A stretch of 64,000 bases of DNA from Sulfurimonas sp. RIFOXYD12_FULL_33_39 (GCA_001829785.1 MICF01000005.1:62001-126000); one strand, 5' to 3'; positions 1 through 9,267 are shown, counted from the first letter of the stretch. Notes: a model not told the origin generated them from the sequence alone. A program made the numbers and translations.

Positions 1-58
1 CAAATACTCCTAAAAAGACAAAAAACATATTTAAAAACACTACATGTATAAACTTCAT
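1..58 (-). CDS. Start of an unidentified membrane or secreted protein, cut by the window edge
   Basis: Only about 19 codons are present. The ATG lies at 58-56 and is preceded on the minus strand by AAAGGA at a normal ribosome-binding distance. The visible residues (MKFIHVVFLNMFFVFLG) are hydrophobic and fit a signal peptide or first membrane helix. It lies downstream of and co-directional with the FAD oxidoreductase, 18 bases away, so it may close the iron-related operon. No function can be assigned. Confidence 0.55.
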   Translation of the reverse strand, partial: MKFIHVVFLNMFFVFLGVF

Positions 59-76
59 ATCAATCCTTTGTTAAAT

Positions 77-1471
77 TTAAGCTACGCTTTTGGTTTCAAT
101 AACCTCTTTTTCGTTTCTGTGATTAAAGATTTTATCTTTTGTAATCTCACTATCGCCCAAAATCATCTTTGCCGCCATAAGTCCCGTCTCCATTGCCGTA
201 TCTAAGAAAATATATCTAAAAGTTCCCTGTCTTCCTGCGATTACTAGGTTTTCAAATCTATTTAGATGAGATATAGCTCTATCCCTGTTGTCTTTATATT
301 TTATATCCATCAAGGTATAAGCATGTTCTGTCTCAAACACAAACGAGTCCGCTATTTTATCTTCAATATCAAAATTAAGCTCTTTAAGGTCGGCTTTTAC
401 GATTTTAAGCAACTCTTCTTTATCCATATTCCAGATATCGTCACCCTTGTCACACGGTATTTCAAGCATGATAGAGCTTTTTGATACAGGCGACATGTAA
501 GAAGACCTTCTTTTTGGCTCTTGTATTCTAGTAGGCAAGAGTTCAAAATCACTTACATACTGCCATGTATAAGGAGAAAAATCTTCCATATCGAGTGCAA
601 GACACAAAAATCTCAAACTTCTAAACTTCAGTCCGCTCTCGTAACCCAACTTTGAACTCATCTCATTTAGCGGCATTGTCGAGATAATATCTTTTGCCTC
701 AAACACCTCATCTTTTGTAACTACGGACTTGATTCTATTTTCATCATACTCAAATGCCGAAACATCTGTATCTACAAATATTTTACCGCCTAACTCTTCA
801 AATTTTTTAGCCATATTCAGAGGCAACTGCCCAAATCCGTACTTTGGATATCTGTAACTTTTGGCGTATGTTCTTACGCTGTTTTTGTTTTTAAAAAGAA
901 GCCTTTTAAAAACATCCTTTAAATCCAGCAGAGATATCCTCTGTCCTGCCCAATCTGCGCTTAACTTAGATGGTTTTATACCCCAGAGCTTATGCGTATA
1001 TGGAGCGAAAAAGTTGTCGTAAAGGGTCTTGCCGAATCTTGATTTTATCCAACTCTCAAAACTTTTATCGTCAGGTTTCGTGAATTTCAAAAAGATTTTA
1101 AGCGTATCTATAAATGCTCCAAAAAGCAGCCAAAAAGGGGCTTTTTTTAGAAGATTTGCCAGATTGAGAGGATAATCGTAAACCCTGTTTTTATGCAAGA
1201 TAACCGAACTTCTCTGCGATACCAAAAGGTTGTCGCCTAGTATCTCCTCTACAAAATCAAGCAGTTCTTTATTGTTTGTTATAAATCTATGTCCGCCGTA
1301 GTCAAATCTATACTCGTCATCTTTAACACTAAAGCGTTCGCTTCTGCATTGACCGCCGACTTCGCTCTCTTTTTCTATTATATTGACGCTTTTGCCGCCT
1401 TGAAGCAGTTTTATACCTGCTATAAGTCCGCTTACTCCTGCACCTATAATTACAACATCACTTTTTTGCAT
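77..1471 (-). CDS. FAD/NAD(P)-binding amine-oxidase-like oxidoreductase
   Basis: 464 residues. The N-terminus carries a Rossmann FAD-binding motif (VVIIGAGVSGLIAG, about residues 6-19), followed by an acidic beta-2 end (IIEKE) and the GGQCRSE/GGHRF segments typical of the protoporphyrinogen-oxidase / UDP-galactopyranose-mutase-like flavoprotein fold. A C-terminal (V)IAGRQGTFRYIFLDTAMETG stretch resembles the second FAD-binding region of this superfamily. The start overlaps the end of the FTR1 gene by 14 bases, so the two are probably translationally coupled. The substrate is unknown; the context suggests a role linked to iron or membrane redox, but a sugar or carotenoid substrate cannot be excluded. 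Confidence 0.75.
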   Translation of the reverse strand: MQKSDVVIIGAGVSGLIAGIKLLQGGKSVNIIEKESEVGGQCRSERFSVKDDEYRFDYGGHRFITNNKELLDFVEEILGDNLLVSQRSSVILHKNRVYDYPLNLANLLKKAPFWLLFGAFIDTLKIFLKFTKPDDKSFESWIKSRFGKTLYDNFFAPYTHKLWGIKPSKLSADWAGQRISLLDLKDVFKRLLFKNKNSVRTYAKSYRYPKYGFGQLPLNMAKKFEELGGKIFVDTDVSAFEYDENRIKSVVTKDEVFEAKDIISTMPLNEMSSKLGYESGLKFRSLRFLCLALDMEDFSPYTWQYVSDFELLPTRIQEPKRRSSYMSPVSKSSIMLEIPCDKGDDIWNMDKEELLKIVKADLKELNFDIEDKIADSFVFETEHAYTLMDIKYKDNRDRAISHLNRFENLVIAGRQGTFRYIFLDTAMETGLMAAKMILGDSEITKDKIFNHRNEKEVIETKSVA

Positions 1472-2270
1472 ATGTCTTTGTCCATAAAAAAATAGCTATA
1501 CTCATGTAAGAGAGCCAAGAAGCAAAATGAAGAAGCGAGGGCGAGGAGTTGTAACCAAACAGTGCTCTTAAAAAGATTCCAAAAGTGCTTCTATCGTCCA
1601 AAATATAAGATATATCATAAATAACCGGAACAAAAGTAGGCAGTATATTTGTTGCCTGCATCATAGAGACGGCGCTTCCAAAAAGACCTCCTGCGATGAT
1701 AAGTATCAAAAGAGCGCTGTACTTGAAAAACTCTTTTATAGGAATATTTTTAACTCCTCTCATCAAAGCGTAAACGAGTGCCAAAGAGAGCAAAAGTCCT
1801 GATACTGCGCCGATTATCCCCTCTTGTATAGTCATGTTCTCGCCTATGGTAAGAGAAGAGAAAAACAAAACAGTCTCCACGCCTTCTCTAAGTACTGCTA
1901 AAAAGGCTAAAAAAACCATTCCTGCGATATTCTCAGTCGTTATCAGCCTGTCTAAATGATGCTCCATTTCGCCCTTTATCTCTCTGGATTGATTTGCCAT
2001 CCATATTACCATATAAGATAGCACCGCCGTGGCAAAAAGCAAAATAGTTATCATAAGATAATGTTGATAACCCTCATCCTCTATATCATAAATAACGACT
2101 TGAAAGATATAAGCTATAACAAATGAGACTGCTATGCCTAAAAACACACCTGCATATACAAATTTATTGTACTTTGTAACGTCCATCTTGCCCAAATAAG
2201 ACAAAATTATTCCTACAATCAAGAAAGCTTCCAACCCTTCTCTGAACGTGATTAAAAAACTTGCTAACAT
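1458..2270 (-). CDS. FTR1-family high-affinity iron permease
   Basis: 270 residues, polytopic inner-membrane protein with about seven helices. Two REGxE iron-coordination motifs are visible: REGLE near residue 10 and REGVE near residue 128, the hallmark of FTR1/EfeU permeases, which import Fe(III) after a ferroxidation step. Its ATG overlaps the stop of the cytochrome gene (TAATG), so the two are coupled. Bacterial FTR1 genes are usually paired with P19/FtrA-type or EfeO/EfeB partners; none is seen here, and the adjacent multihaem cytochrome is the obvious candidate redox partner (inference). Confidence 0.9.
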   Translation of the reverse strand: MLASFLITFREGLEAFLIVGIILSYLGKMDVTKYNKFVYAGVFLGIAVSFVIAYIFQVVIYDIEDEGYQHYLMITILLFATAVLSYMVIWMANQSREIKGEMEHHLDRLITTENIAGMVFLAFLAVLREGVETVLFFSSLTIGENMTIQEGIIGAVSGLLLSLALVYALMRGVKNIPIKEFFKYSALLILIIAGGLFGSAVSMMQATNILPTFVPVIYDISYILDDRSTFGIFLRALFGYNSSPSLLHFASWLSYMSIAIFLWTKTYAKK

Positions 2271-5200
2271 TATTTATTGTCTCCGTTAAATTTTTTTTCT
2301 ACTCTGCCAATCTCTATTACCTGCGGATTTGGAAGCTGAGGATAACTTTTTTTTACGGCATCGGTAACCCACTGAGGATATACTCTGAAATTCAGCTTTA
2401 CGCCTACATGTAGCGGATACTCTGCTTTACTTAAAACATCCGTTTTATAGACCTCTTCTCGTCTTTTGCCTGCGGGTATTCTGGTATCGCTTAGCATCTT
2501 TGTATATTTCCAAAAAAGAAGATCAACTTTTTTACCCTCGTCATCACCGAATACTTTCATAAACACTCTTGCATCCTCGCCTAAGTTTCCGTCTGCTTTT
2601 AATTTTCCGCTCTCAAAAAGAGTTTTTCCTTTCGCATCTTTTACGCTCACTTCAAGCCATAACTCTCTAAAATCCGCAACTCCCGTAGGCAGATGATGTC
2701 CTGCTCCGACATTTGTAACGCCTACTCTTATCTCATCGCCCTCCACGCTGACGTCAAGTTTTGCCGAGGTTTTTAAAAGCTGCAATGTCTGATCTTCATG
2801 TTCTTTGTTTTTCAAGCCCGATAGAAAATGGTTAGAACCTGCAAAATAGTGAACCTTTACATCTTTTTTAAGTTTTCCGCCATCAGTCGAGTGTCCTATT
2901 TGAGGAGCAAATTTTCCATCTTTCATATAAGTCATATGACAATCTATACATGTTTTATGTTTAGACGAATCATCTGGGTTATTAAAAGGAGACTCCTGCC
3001 ACTCTTTAAATGTAGAGACTATCTTCGAGCCGAGGGCAGGAGAAAACTCGTCATGACATGAAGCACAATACACCGGCTCTTTATATACCGGTTTCATATA
3101 GCTTTGCGCATGTATTTTTGGTTTTGAGTTTATAAGTCTATGAGAGAGCCACTGCCCTAGTTTTGAATCACTGTCTTCAAATCTATATTTTTCTCTGTTG
3201 TCTATATCTACCGTGTATCCTGCATTTCCTCCGGTATCTTCTACTTTTACGATTCTATGACATGTAATGCAGGAAACTCCCTCTTCAAGCTCTTTATTGC
3301 CGTGTATATCAAGTGATTCTACCAAGCTTTTTGCACCCTTGTCAAAAAATTTATTCATAGTGTCCGTAGTTTTAGCGACTCCGCTCGTGAGCGCAGAAGG
3401 ATTATGACACCCCATACACCATTTTCTAAACTCTTCGCCCTCTGTCTTTGCTGCCAAATTTTCCAAAACCAAATAGTATGGATTTGTGCCGACTAAATTT
3501 TTATGGTTTGAATCCGCCCACTGCTCAAATATATCACTATGGCAAGATTTACACTTAGCAGAATTAGTCCAATCCTCTGGATGATAACTCTCATTACCTC
3601 TATCTGTCTTTATCCAGGTAGAGAGATAAGGAAGATTCTCTTTTGACGTGATATATGAGTGGAGACTTTGCATCTTTTGCTCTAGCTCTTTGGGCATATT
3701 ATCGGGATTGACAAGCTGTAAATTCGCCTTTTTATCCGCACCCATTCCACCTTGGGTATCTCTTGCTATTATCACATAGTTTTTAAGAGGCTCTTTTGCC
3801 AAAAAGTTTTTTATATTGTCATGCCCGATATTTGCTCTTTTACTCTTATCATATACGCTATCTTCAAATAAAAATCCGTTTGTAAAGTTAAAACCCTCAA
3901 AGTGACACGAGTTACAGCTCATCCAAAAATCTCCGCTCATCGGAGTAGTTTTATTTGTGTTTGTATTTGCGTTGTTAAAAAGAGTCTTTCCTTCTCTCAT
4001 CTCTTTTGAGAGAGGATCGTTTTCTACAAGCTTTGCAAAAGAGTCTTTTAACATAGTAACTCTTGCAAAAGGGTGCGAACCGCCGTTATCAAGAAGTGTC
4101 ATATCAAGTCTTGAAGCATTTTGAACATAAATATTGTTATTGTTTGGGTTTAACAAAATTGCTCTTGGGTTTGTATTGTTTGGATAAGCTCTAAAAATAT
4201 GCACTGCTTTTGCACCGCTTCCGCTTACTTTAGACTTTTTTCTGTGTCTGCTTTTTTTAGAAAAACCGGAACTTCTCTCTATGCCAAACACCATGATATC
4301 TTCGCTTCCCGAAAGTGTCACGAACGCTTTTGCCCCGTCGCCGGAAAATGCCAAATCAAGGGGGTTTGAAACTATCATGGTTTTATTGATATTGTCCAAA
4401 ATATTTATTGATTTAAAGAGATGCTTTCTATTTAGCTCAAGTTCCTTCTCTTGCCCTTTTTCTAAAGATATCACCGAAACAGCAGGAAATACGGTTGATT
4501 GAAACTGAAACGGATGATCAAAGTTCCACAACACATGAGGCAGCCATGCTTCGCTTCCGTCTGGTTTTATCTCGATATCGTCAAGCAGTCTGGGAACTCC
4601 TTGAGAGACAAACTCGTCTTTGTCTTGGGTTGAGTGAAGCTTTATAGTCTTTAGAAGTTTTAAAGATTTACTGTCATATATAGAAACAACGCCTATCATA
4701 GAGTGAGAAACAAGCAATCTTCCATCATCGCTAAGCGCCAATCCTCTTGGAGTTTTTAAACTCTTTATCGTTTTTTTAATCTCCAAAGTTTTATCATCTA
4801 TAACCAAAAGTTCGCCGTCCTCAAAAACGGATACGAAAAAAGATGAGTTCTTTTTATCATGTATTATCGCATGAGGTCTGTTTTTTGTTTTTATCTCTTT
4901 TACGACTCTATTGTCTGCATCTAAAAAGATTACCCTGTTTCCCATATAATCGGTAACGCCGTAAAGTGATTCATCACTTTTAAAAGCTATCCTTCTTATA
5001 TCTTCGCCGAGTACTTTTTCAAAGATTTTTTTACCACTTTGTGCGTCTATCTTCGTAATGCTTCCTCCGTCTAAGTTTGCACTGTAGATATAGTTTGCAT
5101 CTTTTGTAAGATATAAAGCACAACTACTCGTACTTGAGTGTGCAAATGTAGGGAAGAAAACCATAAAGAAGAGACTCGCCGCAATAGAGTACCTGAACCC

Positions 5201-5629
5201 TTTCATATAGATATCTGCTTTTTTTCTCTCGATTTTTGCAGCCGAATACTTTATATGATGCCATAAAAGAGGAATCAAAACAAAAGAGCCGTACAAATGG
5301 ATATAAAACGATGACATTCCGATTGTATCTCCGCCTCTGTTTCCAAAAAGAAAAAGATAGATACCTGATAGTGTTATAAGCAGAAGTATTAAGCCTAGGA
5401 AAATAGCACCAAGATTTTTTCTCTTTTTTAAGTTAATATTTTTTTTATACTTATATACATGTATATTTACAAATGGAATAATCAAGAAAAAAGAGATAAA
5501 AAGAGCGCTTATTACATGTAGTGCTTGAAAAAAAGTAAAATATTTCCACTCTATCTCAAGTAAATTCCACTGTAAAATACCTGTAATAAATAAAAAAACT
5601 ATAGCAGTCGTAATATAGATAACTTTCAA
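2270..5629 (-). CDS. Membrane cytochrome b-like / beta-propeller / hexahaem cytochrome c fusion
   Basis: About 1119 residues from the TTG at 5629, chosen because AGGAAAG precedes it and because the longer frame would run through a Fur-box-like palindrome. The first ~170 residues hold about four membrane helices with histidines placed as in b-type four-helix haem proteins (QALHVI, YIHLYG, LLWHHI). A secretion-like helix follows, then a YVTN-like beta-propeller (roughly 170-450). The C-terminal part has six CxxCH haem c sites (CNSCH, CKSCH, CMGCH, CITCH, CASCH, CIDCH, roughly residues 570-895) of cytochrome c554 type and a closing beta-sandwich. It probably moves electrons between membrane and periplasm. 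Position directly before FTR1, overlapping by one base, suggests a redox role in iron uptake (inference). Confidence 0.8.
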   Translation of the reverse strand: MKVIYITTAIVFLFITGILQWNLLEIEWKYFTFFQALHVISALFISFFLIIPFVNIHVYKYKKNINLKKRKNLGAIFLGLILLLITLSGIYLFLFGNRGGDTIGMSSFYIHLYGSFVLIPLLWHHIKYSAAKIERKKADIYMKGFRYSIAASLFFMVFFPTFAHSSTSSCALYLTKDANYIYSANLDGGSITKIDAQSGKKIFEKVLGEDIRRIAFKSDESLYGVTDYMGNRVIFLDADNRVVKEIKTKNRPHAIIHDKKNSSFFVSVFEDGELLVIDDKTLEIKKTIKSLKTPRGLALSDDGRLLVSHSMIGVVSIYDSKSLKLLKTIKLHSTQDKDEFVSQGVPRLLDDIEIKPDGSEAWLPHVLWNFDHPFQFQSTVFPAVSVISLEKGQEKELELNRKHLFKSINILDNINKTMIVSNPLDLAFSGDGAKAFVTLSGSEDIMVFGIERSSGFSKKSRHRKKSKVSGSGAKAVHIFRAYPNNTNPRAILLNPNNNNIYVQNASRLDMTLLDNGGSHPFARVTMLKDSFAKLVENDPLSKEMREGKTLFNNANTNTNKTTPMSGDFWMSCNSCHFEGFNFTNGFLFEDSVYDKSKRANIGHDNIKNFLAKEPLKNYVIIARDTQGGMGADKKANLQLVNPDNMPKELEQKMQSLHSYITSKENLPYLSTWIKTDRGNESYHPEDWTNSAKCKSCHSDIFEQWADSNHKNLVGTNPYYLVLENLAAKTEGEEFRKWCMGCHNPSALTSGVAKTTDTMNKFFDKGAKSLVESLDIHGNKELEEGVSCITCHRIVKVEDTGGNAGYTVDIDNREKYRFEDSDSKLGQWLSHRLINSKPKIHAQSYMKPVYKEPVYCASCHDEFSPALGSKIVSTFKEWQESPFNNPDDSSKHKTCIDCHMTYMKDGKFAPQIGHSTDGGKLKKDVKVHYFAGSNHFLSGLKNKEHEDQTLQLLKTSAKLDVSVEGDEIRVGVTNVGAGHHLPTGVADFRELWLEVSVKDAKGKTLFESGKLKADGNLGEDARVFMKVFGDDEGKKVDLLFWKYTKMLSDTRIPAGKRREEVYKTDVLSKAEYPLHVGVKLNFRVYPQWVTDAVKKSYPQLPNPQVIEIGRVEKKFNGDNK

Positions 5630-5655
5630 AATGTCTTTCCTGTTTTGCAGTATAA

Positions 5656-5670
5656 TAATAATTATTATCA
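5656..5670. promoter_or_regulatory. Fur-box-like palindrome before the cytochrome-FTR1 operon
   Basis: The 15 bases read TAATAATTATTATCA on the plus strand, matching the 7-1-7 Fur core TGATAAT-N-ATTATCA with one mismatch. It lies about 27 bases upstream of the chosen TTG start of the cytochrome gene, a position where a bound repressor would block transcription. Prediction from motif only. Confidence 0.6.
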
Positions 5671-5706
5671 ATTATATAGAGTTTTTCTTGAAATACTACT
5701 TAATAA

Positions 5707-5721
5707 TGAAAATGATTATTA
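5707..5721. promoter_or_regulatory. Second, weaker Fur-box-like site before the cytochrome-FTR1 operon
   Basis: TGAAAATGATTATTA matches the 7-1-7 Fur core with two mismatches. It sits about 36 bases upstream of the stronger site, a tandem arrangement common at Fur-controlled promoters. Confidence 0.45.
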
Positions 5722-5737
5722 ATAAACTTCTTACAGT

Positions 5738-5796
5738 TCCTAGATTGCTTCGTCATTTTACTCCTCGCAATGACAGCAAAAAATGTCATTGCGAAT
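5738..5796. repeat. Dispersed-repeat-like inverted sequence with a perfect hairpin
   Basis: A perfect 10-base stem (CGCAATGACA at 5766-5775 with TGTCATTGCG at 5784-5793, loop of 8) follows a segment reading TAGATTGCTTCGTCATTTTA. The combination ATTGCTTCGTCATT...CGCAATGAC is the wording of a small palindromic repeat that I recall in many unrelated bacteria. It lies just past the stop of the 681-residue protein gene and may act as its transcript end, though no clear T-tract follows on the minus strand. Confidence 0.5.
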
Positions 5797-5801
5797 GATA
5801 G

Positions 5802-7847
5802 TTATTTTGAAAGCTTGACTTTTGCAGCCATTGTCATAGCAGTACCGTGTTTGCCGCCTGCTGCGGTAATAGAAGACACATTGTCTTTATCACTGTTTGT
5901 ATCTTTTAGATTATCGGCAGCCATAAACTCTCCCGTGTCTAAAAGCCACTCGGCAAGTTGAGCACCTTGTGAAGTAGAGTTTCCGTTAATTACGATTTGA
6001 AACCATCTTGTAAACCTGTCTGTCAGATTTTTAAGTTCAAGAGCAGGTTCTTTTTCTACTCCCGTATTTTTAAGATGCTTTATAGCGTCTCTTAAACCTC
6101 CGCTTACGGCAGCTATAGCATAAGGGGTATATTCTTTAGTAGAATCTACATATGTACCTAGGTTTGAATCATACATGTTTTTTTCTATAGCTATCATCAA
6201 AGACCTTGCTTCGTCTCTGTACTTTTTATTATGGGTTGCCAAATAAGCTGCGCTAAGACCGCGAACTACCGCAAACTGAGTGCCAAGCGATTTTACAGAT
6301 GATGCACCTTTATTGATAATAAAAGAGTCACTGTACAAACCTGTTTTAGAATCTTTTAGATTCTTGATTAAAAAATCTGCTTGAGAGCTTATCAACGATA
6401 GAGCTTCTTTGCCTCTTTTACTCTCTAGCGACTCAGCACCCTCTCCTGAGCCGTACCCGACAGGAAGAGCATCAACGGCACGTTGAAAGATTCTAAGAGC
6501 TTCCATAGCATATGCGGCGTCGTATGTAGTTACTTCTAAACCTTTTTCACCGTTAAACTTATCTACGAACGTACCTGCTTTTTGGTTATAGTGAATCGTG
6601 GATAAATTTTCAAAAAGAAGATTTAGCAAGTTGCTAACAACCGAGAACGCATCATCGGTTTTTACATCATTTTTTTCATTACCGTCTGTATTCTTTTTTG
6701 GAGCAGATTTAAAAGGGTCTCCGTCAAAAACACTTAAAAATGCCGGATTTTGATTTTTATTGCTTCCTCTTTGGTCGCTATATGCAAAAAACTCGCTTAT
6801 TGGCCATAAAAGCTGCCAAACATCTCTTAACTCTGAATCTCCCTCTACAACTTTTAGAGTATCAACTGATTTTGTAGAGTTCTTATTTCCTTCTGTTACA
6901 GCCACTTTATGCGCAAACCAGATAGGATTTTTTGAAGCGTCATAATCAGGACTAATCGATGCTCCTAAATTTTTACCGTCAAACCCAAGTTTTTCTTGAA
7001 GATATAAGACTCCCTCATGTGCCAACTCGGTTAAAATCGCTCCGTTTACACCGTCAGCCGAAGAAACACCGAGTGCATATTTACCGCTTTTGTCCATATC
7101 TGAACTAGTTGCTTCAGTCTCTTCATCTCCTTCAACCGTATGCATTCCGCCTAAAAAATCCTGCGCCCACATAATGTCTTTAAGTAATGCCCCTCCAAAA
7201 GCGGCAGGGGTAAATGACTTATCCATTCCCTCCTCTACCCAAGCAAGAGTTTTATAATCTCTCAGATACGCAGGCACTGCAGTTTTCACTTTTTTCTCTT
7301 TGCCGTGGCTAAAGACTACAACCTCATCATTATTTACCACGGTAGTATCTACTTTAGCCGAAAATTCAGGCACGCCGGATGTATAAGGCAGTGCGGTCGG
7401 ATGCATATTTAAAGGTATGATTTCCGGGTCATTCCCAGTAACTTTAGCAAAATGGATAAAACGTTTTGCCAAAGACTCCATATTACCGCCTCTTTGTGCA
7501 TTCAAAAGCCCGTTAACCAAGTGCGGCCCCATTTTTGACTGGTAGTTTAGGGCATACATCGCCTCTTCGGAGTATTCGTAACTCTCTATTCCCGCGGTAT
7601 AGTCAAACTCGGTAGGCATATTTATAGCATTTGGGTCGAGGGTATCAAGATCAAGACCTAATGATTCAGCCAAAGGCTCTCCCGAGAGTTCAAACTCTGT
7701 ATAAGCAAGCATTGCCCCCGCCGTGTTAAATCTTTTGTCTAAAACTTCCGCTTTCGTATCTTCAAAAGGTTTTGCAAAAGCTAGTGAAGAGATAAGCATA
7801 GATGCAACTATTGATATTTTCGTAATCTTTTTTATCCTGTTGTTCAT
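5802..7847 (-). CDS. Secreted protein of unknown function in the Fur-box cluster
   Basis: 681 residues beginning with a clear signal peptide (MNNRIKKITKISIVASMLISSLAFA, cleavage near residue 25); AAAGGAAT precedes the ATG. The mature protein is periplasmic or surface-exposed. The C-terminal third (about residues 430-650) is alpha-helical with repeated hairpins that resemble an alpha/alpha-toroid. A GMHTVE hexapeptide near residue 235 fits the GxHxxE motif of imelysin/IrpA iron-regulated proteins, but I see no wider similarity, so I do not assign that family. It follows the porin gene by 18 bases and is probably cotranscribed from the Fur-box promoter. Iron relevance is inferred from context only. 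Confidence 0.6.
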   Translation of the reverse strand: MNNRIKKITKISIVASMLISSLAFAKPFEDTKAEVLDKRFNTAGAMLAYTEFELSGEPLAESLGLDLDTLDPNAINMPTEFDYTAGIESYEYSEEAMYALNYQSKMGPHLVNGLLNAQRGGNMESLAKRFIHFAKVTGNDPEIIPLNMHPTALPYTSGVPEFSAKVDTTVVNNDEVVVFSHGKEKKVKTAVPAYLRDYKTLAWVEEGMDKSFTPAAFGGALLKDIMWAQDFLGGMHTVEGDEETEATSSDMDKSGKYALGVSSADGVNGAILTELAHEGVLYLQEKLGFDGKNLGASISPDYDASKNPIWFAHKVAVTEGNKNSTKSVDTLKVVEGDSELRDVWQLLWPISEFFAYSDQRGSNKNQNPAFLSVFDGDPFKSAPKKNTDGNEKNDVKTDDAFSVVSNLLNLLFENLSTIHYNQKAGTFVDKFNGEKGLEVTTYDAAYAMEALRIFQRAVDALPVGYGSGEGAESLESKRGKEALSLISSQADFLIKNLKDSKTGLYSDSFIINKGASSVKSLGTQFAVVRGLSAAYLATHNKKYRDEARSLMIAIEKNMYDSNLGTYVDSTKEYTPYAIAAVSGGLRDAIKHLKNTGVEKEPALELKNLTDRFTRWFQIVINGNSTSQGAQLAEWLLDTGEFMAADNLKDTNSDKDNVSSITAAGGKHGTAMTMAAKVKLSK

Positions 7848-7865
7848 TAATAATTCCTTTAAACT

Positions 7866-9182
7866 TTAAAAGCTGTACGAGACTAAAGCTCTTATATTTT
7901 CCCAATCTCCGCCGTTGCTACCGCTGTTTTGTTTGTCATCGTCTTTAACATATATAGCCGCAATTGTTAGGTTTTCATTCGGTGTATATTCAAAGCCCAC
8001 ATTTTGTTCTACAATATGCTCTTTTGCGCCTAAAGAGTCCTCATCTCCTTTAAAATCTCCATATGCATACATAAAACCAAAATCGCCGACTGTATAAGTG
8101 ATACCTGCGACAATCGCATTTACATCTCTGTCTGTCGTAATAGCATCGATAATCATAGAGTCCATATTTGTATATAAAGTTCCTCCGCCAAAACCGGAAA
8201 AGCTTCCTTTGCCTGCTTGTTTTTTAGAGTTGTTGTACGCAGCAGATAGAGAAAAATCTTCAAACATAACAAGTTCCGCCATTGCACCGTATATAGAAGA
8301 GTCAATTCCACTGTTGTCGGATTCACGCTGATTTATATATTGTGCACTAGTATGAAGTGCATAATCTTTTGAGAGTGCCATATGCAGTGATATATCCGCA
8401 TATGCAGATTTGTTTGCTACATTTCCCGTTGCACTGTTTGGATTGGTATCTTTTGAGATATCATAATACCAAAGAGATGTATCTATAAAATCTGTAGAGT
8501 ATGATACTCCTGTGAAGTAGGTTCCGTCTTCGCCTGTTTTAGACCAAGGATTATCAACAGACAAACCGGCGTCTGTTCCTTGCCACTTTGTAAGCAAACC
8601 TCCCATAAGCATCAAACCGTCATTTTCATAAGTTACCGTATATGCTTCAAATGTATTTAAAATAATTCTAATATCATCACTATCAGCTAGTGGAGTGTCT
8701 ATTAATTGACGCCCTGCGCGAAGATTCAACCCACCGTTTTTATAGTTTATATAAGCTTGAGAGAGTTCTGTATAGCTCCCTTTTTCTGAAGATATTTCAC
8801 TATTTTGTTTCGTATCATCACCTGTTGCAAAACCGATATCGTGTGACGTAGTAAGCTCTACGGCAGCATTAAACCCTTTAAACTCTGCAAGTTCATATTT
8901 TAACTGACCGCCGATTGCCGTTGCATGTTGATTCTCTGTTGCATTATTGTTATAACCTGAATACAACACTCTTACTTGACCAGAAACTGTACCATCTTTA
9001 AATACATGCTTTATATTTTCAGCAGTTGACACCTCTTTTTCCTTAGGTTTTGCAACCTCATCAATTACGTCTCTGACCGAGTGTTCTCTATCTTTGACTT
9101 TTTGAGATGCTTCCTCCGCTGCACTTGCATTGCCGTTTAACATTAAAACAGCAAGAGATGCACTAAAAACTATTTTTTTCAT
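7866..9182 (-). CDS. Outer-membrane porin, beta-barrel
   Basis: 438 residues from the ATG at 9182, chosen because it is preceded by AAAGGG and starts a typical signal peptide (MKKIVFSASLAVLMLNGNASA). The rest alternates polar and aromatic residues in beta-strand fashion with many Gly/Asn/Tyr turns and ends in YSF, the terminal Phe expected for outer-membrane barrels. The stretch after the signal is charged and may be a periplasmic or coiled segment. It resembles the Opr/OprD-like porins of Campylobacterota. Two Fur-box-like palindromes lie directly upstream, so it is likely made under iron limitation; substrate unknown. Confidence 0.75.
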   Translation of the reverse strand: MKKIVFSASLAVLMLNGNASAAEEASQKVKDREHSVRDVIDEVAKPKEKEVSTAENIKHVFKDGTVSGQVRVLYSGYNNNATENQHATAIGGQLKYELAEFKGFNAAVELTTSHDIGFATGDDTKQNSEISSEKGSYTELSQAYINYKNGGLNLRAGRQLIDTPLADSDDIRIILNTFEAYTVTYENDGLMLMGGLLTKWQGTDAGLSVDNPWSKTGEDGTYFTGVSYSTDFIDTSLWYYDISKDTNPNSATGNVANKSAYADISLHMALSKDYALHTSAQYINQRESDNSGIDSSIYGAMAELVMFEDFSLSAAYNNSKKQAGKGSFSGFGGGTLYTNMDSMIIDAITTDRDVNAIVAGITYTVGDFGFMYAYGDFKGDEDSLGAKEHIVEQNVGFEYTPNENLTIAAIYVKDDDKQNSGSNGGDWENIRALVSYSF

Positions 9183-9217
9183 AACTTTTAACCCTTTATT
9201 TAAACTTACTTTTGAAA

Positions 9218-9232
9218 TGATAATCAGTATCA
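9218..9232. promoter_or_regulatory. Fur-box-like palindrome upstream of the porin gene
   Basis: TGATAATCAGTATCA matches the 7-1-7 Fur core TGATAAT-N-ATTATCA at all but one position and lies 36 bases upstream of the porin start. Confidence 0.65.
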
Positions 9233-9252
9233 ACTTATATATAACTTAATAT

Positions 9253-9267
9253 TGATAATTCTTATCA
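9253..9267. promoter_or_regulatory. Second Fur-box-like palindrome upstream of the porin gene
   Basis: TGATAATTCTTATCA again has a single mismatch to the Fur core. With the site at 9218 it forms a tandem pair, spaced 35 bases start to start, between the divergent porin and pssA genes. Confidence 0.65.

Noticed and set aside
5802..7847. Assignment of the 681-residue secreted protein to the imelysin/IrpA family
   Set aside because: Only one GxHxxE hexapeptide fits; length and remaining sequence do not, so the family is not claimed.
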